Shown piece after piece: positions 28,399 through 35,813 of a stretch of 35,813 nt of DNA. The stretch is from Methanobacteriota archaeon. GTDB taxonomy: Archaea; Halobacteriota; Syntropharchaeia; JAUWIL01. Where the stretch lies: NCBI GenBank assembly GCA_030605385.1, contig JAUWIL010000003.1:1-35813 (forward strand), read 5' to 3'. A program made the translations under genes and the position numbers. The number at the start of each line of letters is the position of its first letter. The first letter of the stretch is position 1. The notes under the pieces were generated by a model that was not told the origin of the DNA, did no database searches, and saw nothing but the letters and a program-made list of their open reading frames with translations.

Positions 28399-28437
28399 GG
28401 TGGGAGACATCCTATCTAAAACCATTTATAGAGGTTA

Positions 28438-28656
28438 GTGCCGCTGCCCGACAAGAACTATCTGGTGGATCATCCGCACCTGAATATCCAGGGCTGCGCT
28501 GTAGGAACAAGAGGATTGCTATAGGATGTGGAGGCTGATGCATCCTATAATCTCGGTGAATTAAGTGTTGTAGTAGGAGCGGGGGAGTTGCCAGAAGATG
28601 TGGAGGCTGGCCCTGATACTGCAATCATAGCGGCAGTATGTATAGCAGCAGTATGA
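28438..28656 (+). pseudogene. Possible small ORF interrupted by one in-frame TAG (28522-28524)
   Basis: VPLPDKNYLVDHPHLNIQGCAVGTRGLL*DVEADASYNLGELSVVVGAGELPEDVEAGPDTAIIAAVCIAAV*. Confidence 0.35.
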
Positions 28657-28718
28657 TTACCGTATGAAAAGATTTATGATGTAAACAATATGTTGATGGT
28701 TATTGTGGGTACACAAAT

Positions 28719-30146
28719 ATGAGCGGCATCTTTGGTGTAGTCTCTGAAGAGGATTGCTCAGAGCTGTTATTCTACGGCACTGACTACCATTCTCACATGG
28801 GCACGGAGTTTGGAGGTTTGGCAGTTTTCGGGAAAGATGGAATAACCAGAAAAATCCATGATATACGGAGCGTTCAGTTTAAATCTATCTTTTACGACGA
28901 CTACAAAAAAATGAAGGGCAAGTATGGCATAGGGGTCATCTCAGCTCAGGAGGAACAGCCCATTTACCTGAATTCAAAATTTGGGCCTCTTGCTATCTGT
29001 ACAAACGGCAGGATTGGGAATCTGGATAGACTGGTCGCTGTGCTGCACAAAAAAGGGATCTCCTTTAGCGAGGTTTATGAAGGTTCTGTGAATCCAACCG
29101 AAGTAGTGTCAAAGCTGATAAACCAAGGAAAAAGCATCGTGGATGGAATTGAGAGCGCACAGAGCAAAATCGATGGTTCCTGCTCCATCCTGCTGCTGAA
29201 CAGCGAAGGGATATACGCTGCGCGTGATAGACTTGGTTATAGCCCTCTGGTAATAGGCAGAAAAGAGGGGTTTTGGGCTGTTACATCTGAAACAGCGGCT
29301 TTCCCCAACCTTGGATTCGAAGTGGAAAAGTACCTTAAGCCCGGCGAGATTGTATTGGTGAATGAGCGCGGGCCAAAGCAGAAGAGGGTAGGCAGCACTA
29401 CAAACCATATCTGCGCATTTCTATGGATCTACACGGGGTTTCCTGCATCCAGCTATGAGGGAATTAACGTTGAGAAGGTACGAATGAGATGCGGTGCCGC
29501 TCTTGCCAGGCGTGACTGTGTAGAGGCTGACATAGTAGCTGGAGTGCCAGACTCTGGAACTGCGCATGCAGTCGGATATGCAAATGAGTCAAAAATACCC
29601 TTTGCAAGACCCCTTATAAAATACACTGATGGGTGGGGCAGAAGCTATACACCCCCATCGCAGGAAGTTAGAGATATAGTTGCGACGATGAAATTAGACC
29701 CTATCAACGACCTGATCAAGGGTAATAAAATAATCCTATGCGATGACTCGATTATTAGGGGAACACAGTTGGGGAATTCCACCCTTCAAAAGCTGTGGAA
29801 GAATGGGGCTGTAGAGGTACATGTGAGGGTGGCTTGCCCTCCGCTAATGTGGCCGTGCAAGTATAATGTCTCAACAAGAAGTATAGAGGAGCTGGCAGCG
29901 CGCAAGGCTATTGAAGTGCTTGAAGGCAGGGATGTAGAGAATGTTTCAGAATATCTCGATCCGGACTCTGAGAAGTACAAGCGGATGGTTGAGGAGATCA
30001 GAGAGGAAATAGGTGCAACCTCCCTAAGATATCAGCGCCTGGATGACATGGTCGAAGCCATAGGCATACCGAAAGAGGATTTGTGCCTGTACTGCTGGAC
30101 AGGGGAATCTCCAAAATCTCACCACATCAGGCTATCAAGTTTTTAA
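28719..30146 (+). CDS. Amidophosphoribosyltransferase (PurF)-like protein lacking the N-terminal catalytic Cys
   Basis: MSGIFGVVSEEDCSELLFYGTDYHSHMGTEFGGLAVFG; PRPP motif IILCDDSIIRGTQL. Confidence 0.85.
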   Translation: MSGIFGVVSEEDCSELLFYGTDYHSHMGTEFGGLAVFGKDGITRKIHDIRSVQFKSIFYDDYKKMKGKYGIGVISAQEEQPIYLNSKFGPLAICTNGRIGNLDRLVAVLHKKGISFSEVYEGSVNPTEVVSKLINQGKSIVDGIESAQSKIDGSCSILLLNSEGIYAARDRLGYSPLVIGRKEGFWAVTSETAAFPNLGFEVEKYLKPGEIVLVNERGPKQKRVGSTTNHICAFLWIYTGFPASSYEGINVEKVRMRCGAALARRDCVEADIVAGVPDSGTAHAVGYANESKIPFARPLIKYTDGWGRSYTPPSQEVRDIVATMKLDPINDLIKGNKIILCDDSIIRGTQLGNSTLQKLWKNGAVEVHVRVACPPLMWPCKYNVSTRSIEELAARKAIEVLEGRDVENVSEYLDPDSEKYKRMVEEIREEIGATSLRYQRLDDMVEAIGIPKEDLCLYCWTGESPKSHHIRLSSF

Positions 30147-30177
30147 TCCATAGCCTTATTTTAAACTGTGGAGAACC

Positions 30178-30212
30178 ACCGGTCAATAGACCAGTAGCAT
30201 GTCGGTTTCAAT
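30178..30212 (+). repeat. Dispersed stem-loop element, copy 2 (downstream of the PurF-like gene)
   Basis: ACCGGTC-aata-GACCAGT-AGCATGTcGGTTTCAAT. Confidence 0.75.
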
Positions 30213-30651
30213 ATTGACCTAATCATAGTGGAAGCAAGGGAGCGGTTTATGAGTGGGATGCACTGTATGGATACTCCCGAGGAAAAACGCCGAATAATGA
30301 GTGGGGAATATATATAGGTATTTGGGGGGAGGGTAGAAAAGATCGAACGGGTTGACTGGCTCGTTCAGGGAACCGATATGTTTCAATAGAACCGAGAGTG
30401 CTGCGACCTGTAGTAGCGCTTACTATGCCAGCCTGCCTTCTCCCGCATTGTGTATAAGCCATTGTGTGGGCATGACATTGTTCAGGCATAAAATACCTCG
30501 TGTAAGCGCAAGTGTGCAGTTATAAGAGTACATAGGTATAACACCGTGCATGGGCATAAGATACGTGACGAAAGAAAAATATAGACTCAGGACAAATGTG
30601 GACTAAAGGTTTTTCTTTTAAAAAAATAAACAAGCTGGAAATGAATTGATC

Positions 30652-32259
30652 ATGAAGTTCATATTCGTAACAGGCGGCGTGATGAGCGGTATCGGTAAAG
30701 GCATAACGGCAGCCTCTGTCGGACGACTTCTGAAAAGCTACGGCATATCAGTCACCTCCATAAAAATTGATCCTTACGTAAACGTAGATGCCGGAACGAT
30801 GAGTCCATATCAGCACGGAGAGGTCTGGGTAACCGAAGACGGCGGAGAGATCGACCTTGACCTGGGACACTATGAGCGATTCCTGGATCAGAGCATACCA
30901 AAGGACCATAACATCACCACCGGTCAGATTTACCAAACCGTAATAGGGAAAGAAAGACGGGGCGAGTATCTGGGACAGACCGTCCAGATCATCCCCCACA
31001 TCACAAATGAAATAAAACGCCGCTTTAAAGCAGTCGCGGAGCATACAAAAGCCGACGTAGTTATTATCGAGATCGGAGGGACCGTTGGGGACATTGAAAG
31101 TGAGCCGTTTCTGGAGGCTGCACGTCAGGTAAGAGGTGATGAAGGGGTTTCAAACACACTATTTATCCATGTAACACTTGTTCCCATCTCCAAAACAAAA
31201 GAACAAAAGACCAAGCCAAGCCAGCACTCAGTGGCTAAACTGCGCGAACTCGGTATCCAGCCGGACGTTATTGTCCCGCGCTGCTCTGAAGTTCTGATGC
31301 CGGATGCAAGATCGAAAATTGCACTTTTCTGTAACGTACCTGAAGAGGGAGTCATCTCAGGATATGATGTTGACCTCATATACCGCATTCCCCTGATCTA
31401 CCATGAAGAGGGTTTGGGGGACTTCATCGCGAAAAGACTCGGTCTCAAGGTCAAGAAGAGAGAGATGGGTGAATGGAAGAAGATAGTGGAACAATTCGAA
31501 AAAACAGACAAAGAAGTCACAGTAGCCATGGCAGGAAAATATGTGGAGATGGAAGATTCATATCTCAGCCTGAATGAGGCGCTGCGCCATGCCGGTGCGC
31601 ATTTTGGCGCACGGGTCAACATCAAATTTGTGGGTACAGAAGCGTTCGAAGAAAATCCAGAAGAAGTCGGCAGTCTTGATGAAGTGGATGGCATACTCGT
31701 ACCCGGAGGATTCGGTGAGCGGGGGAGCAGGGGCAAGATTCTTACGATTCAATACGCAAGAGAGAACGACATCCCCTACCTGGGTCTCTGTTTCGGGTTC
31801 CAGCTTGCCGTGGTGGAGTATGCAAGAAATGTCGCCGGGCTGGAGAAAGCCAATTCATCTGAGATAGATGCGAACACCCCGCATCCGGTTGTTGACCTTC
31901 TCCCAACACTGAGGGGAGTTAAAGATATGGGCGGCACCATGAGATTGGGAGCACAGCCGATCAAGATCAAAGCCGGTACAAAAGCCTTTGACATATACAA
32001 CCACCAGGAGGTTATTCTGGAGCGCCACCGGCACAGATATGAAGTTAATCCCAGATATATTCCCACCTTGAAAGATAATGGATTGGTGTTCTCGGGCGCC
32101 GCTCCGGATGGGAGAGTGGAGATTATCGAGTTGGATGAACACCCGTTTTTTATGGCAACGCAGTTCCATCCGGAATTCAAATCCAGACCCGGAAAGCCGT
32201 CTCCAATTATCAGGGCATTCGTTGAGGCAGCCATTAGCAGGCGGTATGGCGCACAGTGA
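30652..32259 (+). CDS. pyrG: CTP synthase
   Basis: [31 protein letters not shown] ... [40 protein letters not shown]; GATase domain GLCFGFQ. Confidence 0.97.
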   Translation: MKFIFVTGGVMSGIGKGITAASVGRLLKSYGISVTSIKIDPYVNVDAGTMSPYQHGEVWVTEDGGEIDLDLGHYERFLDQSIPKDHNITTGQIYQTVIGKERRGEYLGQTVQIIPHITNEIKRRFKAVAEHTKADVVIIEIGGTVGDIESEPFLEAARQVRGDEGVSNTLFIHVTLVPISKTKEQKTKPSQHSVAKLRELGIQPDVIVPRCSEVLMPDARSKIALFCNVPEEGVISGYDVDLIYRIPLIYHEEGLGDFIAKRLGLKVKKREMGEWKKIVEQFEKTDKEVTVAMAGKYVEMEDSYLSLNEALRHAGAHFGARVNIKFVGTEAFEENPEEVGSLDEVDGILVPGGFGERGSRGKILTIQYARENDIPYLGLCFGFQLAVVEYARNVAGLEKANSSEIDANTPHPVVDLLPTLRGVKDMGGTMRLGAQPIKIKAGTKAFDIYNHQEVILERHRHRYEVNPRYIPTLKDNGLVFSGAAPDGRVEIIELDEHPFFMATQFHPEFKSRPGKPSPIIRAFVEAAISRRYGAQ

Positions 32260-32329
32260 TCGATGGGTTGTACAAAACCGCACAAAACCAATAAGTAGTA
32301 TAAGTCTAAAAATAAGTCTAAAACAGCAT

Positions 32330-32395
32330 AAGTCACTTATAACTGTAGTCTAAGTCACTTATAACTGTAGTCTAAAATAGTATAGGTCACTTATA
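32330..32395. repeat. 22-bp tandem repeat AAGTCACTTATAACTGTAGTCT x2 plus a diverged third copy
   Basis: Direct reading; ends ~30 bp before the ferritin-like start codon. Confidence 0.85.
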
Positions 32396-32426
32396 ATGTC
32401 TAATATATATGTTTGGAGGTGTAGTT

Positions 32427-32711
32427 ATGCTTTCAGTAATACCCGTGAATATCGATAAGTTAGAGAAAAATACTCTCGACATGGAAATTTTGAGGCTCGG
32501 AATGATAGCTGAACTGGATGCCGTAAACCTCTACGAGCAACTTGCTGCAAAGACTGATAACAATGACATCAGGAAAATTCTGCTGGACATAGCAAAAGAG
32601 GAGAAAACGCATGTTGGGGAGTTCCAGACTCTGCTGCTGAGAATGGATGCCGAACAGGTCAAGGAACTGGAGAACGGAAAAAAAGAGGTTGACGAAGAAC
32701 TATCAAAATAA
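32427..32711 (+). CDS. Short ferritin-like/rubrerythrin-like (encapsulated-ferritin-type) protein
   Basis: [53 protein letters not shown] and ExxH metal ligands in two helices. Confidence 0.75.
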   Translation: MLSVIPVNIDKLEKNTLDMEILRLGMIAELDAVNLYEQLAAKTDNNDIRKILLDIAKEEKTHVGEFQTLLLRMDAEQVKELENGKKEVDEELSK

Positions 32712-32724
32712 TGGGAGTTTAGAT

Positions 32725-33102
32725 ATGACAGAAAAGTTACAAGTATATAAATGCAGTATTTGCGGTAATATTGTTGAGGTTCTGCATGCAGGGAAGGGAC
32801 AGCTTGTCTGCTGCGGACAGCCGATGGAACTGCTTCAGGAAAAGTCCAAGGATACCGGGATGGAGAAACACGCGCCTGTGATTGAAAAAACAGATTCCGG
32901 AGTAAATGTAAAGGTCGGTTCAGTTGCACACCCGATGGAGGAAGACCATTATATAGAATGGATAGAGGTAATTGCCGACGGCAGTGCCTACAGAAAATCC
33001 CTTGCACCTGGCAATGCGCCAGAAGCGAGCTTTGGTATAAAAGCAGACAAAATTACCGCAAGAGAGTACTGCAGTGTACATGGGTTGTGGCGGTCAGGTT
33101 AA
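32725..33102 (+). CDS. Desulfoferrodoxin / superoxide reductase
   Basis: [64 protein letters not shown]. Confidence 0.93.
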   Translation: MTEKLQVYKCSICGNIVEVLHAGKGQLVCCGQPMELLQEKSKDTGMEKHAPVIEKTDSGVNVKVGSVAHPMEEDHYIEWIEVIADGSAYRKSLAPGNAPEASFGIKADKITAREYCSVHGLWRSG

Positions 33103-33284
33103 TTCACTTGAGCCATAACCGCAACTCTCCATTACCGTAGTAATCCATGTTAATCTACGTAATCTATGGTAATCTACGATTAATCCACAGGCTGGCAATC
33201 TACATGCTGAATTTGGCTGAATTTTATAGGTTAGGTGGAGTGTGCAATGCTGAAAGGCGCTGCCTGACAGCACCTTTATTTCTT

Positions 33285-33400
33285 TAGCCTGTAAACTACT
33301 ACAAACTAAAGTTTGTAGCGTTTACAAAATTGCTTGATGATGTGCTGCATTCACCCCCGTCTTTAAAGGCGGAGCGTTCTGCAAGCAATTTTGTAAATGA
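33285..33400 (+). other. Highly structured intergenic element (nested hairpin plus 16-bp stem with inner IS605-end-like hairpin)
   Basis: GTAAAC-ta-CTACAAAC-taaa-GTTTGTAG-c-GTTTAC; TTTACAAAATTGCTTG (33321-33336) pairs with CAAGCAATTTTGTAAA (33382-33397); inner CCGtCTTTAAAGgCGG. Confidence 0.7.
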
Positions 33401-33551
33401 TGCGGGTAGCGCAGGCGTTTGCCGCAAAAGTTGTCGAGCTGCCGATTCGCCATAATAGGGTTTAACTATAACAGGTGTTAGAAAGAAGTTAATATAAGTG
33501 GATAAAATTAAGTGAATAAGGTATAGAGCCTACAGAGGAGCTGTAACGATC

Positions 33552-34745
33552 ATGTATCTGACAAAGGAAGAGGAAGGAATGCTGGCAGGGGAGCAGGGAG
33601 ATGTCATAGAAAGGCTCTTCCGCCTTCTGGTGCGCCTGGGAGATATATACGGAGCCGACCGCATGATACCCATAGGCTCGGCGCAGGTTGCAGGAGTGTC
33701 ATACAAATCGCTGGGCATGCCGGGGCTGGAGTTTTTGGAGGACTACGCCAGACAGGGTGCCAGAGTACGAGTACTAACATTTCTCAACCCTGCAGGCATG
33801 GACCTCGAGAACTGGAAAGAGCTTGGATTTCCTGATGAGTTTGCCAAGATGCAGACACGAGTTATGGATGCTTTCAGGAAAATGAGGATAATAATCACGT
33901 CAACCTGCACCCCATACCTGGCTGGAAATCTGCCGCGCTACAGGGAGCATATCGCATGGTCAGAATCATCAGCGGTCTCCTTCTCCAATTCGGTTATAGG
34001 TGCGCGTACTAACAGAGAGGGGGGACCCTCGGCACTTGCTGCGGCAGTATGCGGAGTGACACCCAACTACGGTCTGCATCTGGATGAGAAACGCACACCT
34101 GATCTCGTGGTGAGACTTGGCAAAGATGTCAAGCTGGAGTTTAACTCGGATTTCGGCGCTCTAGGCTACTATGTTGGGCGTCAGGTCAAGAACAAGATAC
34201 CCTATTTCACGGACATGAAAAGTGCCAACACCGACCGGCTAAAGGCGCTCGGTGCCGCCATGGCTGCCTCCGGGGCAGTTGCGCTGTACCATATTGAGGG
34301 GCAGACACCTGAGGCTCAGCTTATGGACACTACAGGTCTTGAAGAAATAGATGTGAGCCAAAAAGATATCGACGAGACCTATGCAGAATTGAGTACCACC
34401 AGAGAGCCTGATATTATCATCTTCGGCTGTCCGCATGCCTCACTGCGCGAGATTGCAGCTCTCGCCGACAAGGTGGAGGGTAAAAAGCTGAAGAAGCCCG
34501 TATGGATATGTACATCGCGCATGATGAAAGAGGCTGCGACGAGAATGGGATTCACCAGGACTATTGAGGATGCCGGCGGATATATAGTTGCAGATACATG
34601 CATGGTGGTCTCACCAATAGAGGATATGGGATACAAAACCACAGGCGTCAACTCAGGTAAGGCGGCAAACTATTTGCCAGGTTTCTGCAAGCAGGAGGTC
34701 GTGTTCACCAATATTGACAAACTGCTGGAGGCGAGTTTAGAATGA
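33552..34745 (+). CDS. AcnX large subunit (phosphomevalonate dehydratase large subunit, DUF521)
   Basis: MYLTKEEEGMLAGEQGDVIERLFRLLVRLGDIYGADRMIPIGSAQVAGVSYK ... TCTPYLAGNLPRYREHIAWSESSAVSFSNSVIGARTNREGGPSALAAA. Confidence 0.92.
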   Translation: MYLTKEEEGMLAGEQGDVIERLFRLLVRLGDIYGADRMIPIGSAQVAGVSYKSLGMPGLEFLEDYARQGARVRVLTFLNPAGMDLENWKELGFPDEFAKMQTRVMDAFRKMRIIITSTCTPYLAGNLPRYREHIAWSESSAVSFSNSVIGARTNREGGPSALAAAVCGVTPNYGLHLDEKRTPDLVVRLGKDVKLEFNSDFGALGYYVGRQVKNKIPYFTDMKSANTDRLKALGAAMAASGAVALYHIEGQTPEAQLMDTTGLEEIDVSQKDIDETYAELSTTREPDIIIFGCPHASLREIAALADKVEGKKLKKPVWICTSRMMKEAATRMGFTRTIEDAGGYIVADTCMVVSPIEDMGYKTTGVNSGKAANYLPGFCKQEVVFTNIDKLLEASLE

Positions 34746-35125
34746 AGGGGAGAAGCATCTGCCCAGGCAGTGCCGAAGGGACAGCTATTGTATCGCGCGA
34801 ACCAATAGGATTCTACGGCGGCATCGATGCGAAGACAGGTATAGTGATAGAAAAAGGGCATGAACTGGAGGGCGAGTCGGTCAAAGATAAGATACTCGTA
34901 TTTCCATGCGGTAAAGGTTCCACGGTGGGCTCCTACGTAATATACGGACTCAAGATAAATGGCGTCGCACCGAGTGCCGTTGTCAACAAAGAGACCGAGA
35001 CCATTGTTGCCACGGGTGTCATTCTTGCGGGCATTCCATGCGTCGACGGTATAAACATCGATGAGATAAAAAGTGGCGATAATCTGGTTGTTGATGCCGA
35101 TAACGGTGTGGTCAATAAAAAATAG
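34742..35125 (+). CDS. AcnX small subunit (phosphomevalonate dehydratase small subunit, DUF126)
   Basis: GRSICPGSAEGTAIVSREPIGFYGGIDAKTGIVIEKGHELEGESVKDKILVFPCGKGSTVGSYVIY; overlaps the large-subunit stop. Confidence 0.93.
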   Translation: MKGRSICPGSAEGTAIVSREPIGFYGGIDAKTGIVIEKGHELEGESVKDKILVFPCGKGSTVGSYVIYGLKINGVAPSAVVNKETETIVATGVILAGIPCVDGINIDEIKSGDNLVVDADNGVVNKK

Positions 35126-35180
35126 GGCTGAAATTCCCCAATAAGATATGTGATTCGGCAGTGGCACAAGTTGGTCGATT

Positions 35181-35813
35181 ATGTCTGATGGAATAACAAT
35201 ACTCAAGATCGGCGGCTCGGTAATCACGGATAAAAAGCAGCCGAGAACGCTCAACCGAGATGCACTTTACAGGATAGTGGGCGAGATATCAGAGGGTCAA
35301 CATCATGCGCTGATCCTCGTGCACGGAGCCGGCTCGTACGGGCACCCCCAGGCAGTGGAAAAAGGTCTTGGAACGCCTGAAAGCAGACTCGTCATACACG
35401 AGACCGTGAAGGAACTTAACAGCCTCGTTGTCAATGCTCTTGTAAATGCGAGAGTCAACTGCGCTCCTGTGCATCCAATGAGCTGCACCATTCTGCAAAA
35501 TGGCAGGATTGCGTCAATGATGACCGGGCAGATCACGGCGATGTTATCCCTGGATGTGGTCCCTGTGCTGCATGGTGATGTGGTATTGGATGCCGTAACG
35601 GGCGCATCCATACTCTCGGGTGATCAGATTGTTTCGCATCTGGCGCGCGATGTGCATGCATCATATGTTGGATTGGGCTCCAATGTAGATGGAGTGCTGA
35701 ACGTTGATGGAAAACCCATATCACGTATAACGCCTGGCACTTTCAATGACGTTAGGGGTGCAATAAGCGGCTCGGGCTCGATGGATGTCACATCAGGCAT
35801 GCTGGGGAAGGTG
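35181..35813 (+). CDS. ipk: Isopentenyl phosphate kinase (truncated by window end)
   Basis: MSDGITILKIGGSVITDKKQPRTLNRDALYRIVGEISEGQHHALILVHGAGSYGHPQA ... VVPVLHGDVVLD. Confidence 0.9.
   Translation, partial: MSDGITILKIGGSVITDKKQPRTLNRDALYRIVGEISEGQHHALILVHGAGSYGHPQAVEKGLGTPESRLVIHETVKELNSLVVNALVNARVNCAPVHPMSCTILQNGRIASMMTGQITAMLSLDVVPVLHGDVVLDAVTGASILSGDQIVSHLARDVHASYVGLGSNVDGVLNVDGKPISRITPGTFNDVRGAISGSGSMDVTSGMLGKV

Noticed and set aside
28522-28524. Genome-wide TAG recoding to pyrrolysine
   Set aside because: TAG terminates normal genes here (e.g. 4941-4943 and 17788-17790), so at most a local event.
30247-30489. Minus-strand 80-aa ORF in the purF-like/pyrG intergenic region
   Set aside because: No recognisable family, no clear RBS, atypical composition.

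Overview
This 35.8 kb archaeal (euryarchaeal-type) chromosomal window is mostly core metabolism. Genes recognised from translations include mfnA and mfnB (methanofuran), a HisA/HisF-related protein, dph2, a METTL5-like methyltransferase, csl4 and rpoL, a Thi4-type thiazole synthase, a geranylgeranyl-reductase-type flavoprotein, a type IV prepilin peptidase, a GltS-like transporter, short-form serA, gdhA, a PurF-like protein with Ser instead of the catalytic Cys, pyrG, a ferritin-like protein plus desulfoferrodoxin, and a C-terminal-GG ubiquitin-like protein. The archaeal (AcnX/UbiD-type) mevalonate branch appears complete: mevalonate kinase, UbiD-type decarboxylase, AcnX large and small subunits, and isopentenyl phosphate kinase (cut by the window end). 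The most unusual signal is non-coding. Arrays of short, near-perfect hairpins have arm sequences that differ from copy to copy, while base pairing and short junctions stay fixed. One array has ~12 stem-loops in 317 bp (16751-17067, junctions ACATGTTT and AACCGT). A 4-hairpin array of the same family lies on the other side of csl4-rpoL (18224-18335). A second family (junctions AAGTCTY and GGGACA) is upstream of mevalonate kinase (22404-22540). Related single elements overlap the 3' ends of dph2 and of two convergent genes, and possibly lie inside another ORF. Other candidates are a low-GC two-gene cassette (11055-12152), a paralogous coiled-coil/SHOCT-like gene group (18523-21354), a structured leader with mutually exclusive stems upstream of AcnX, and many short tandem repeats near gene boundaries. 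All calls come from reading the sequence; no database search was run.
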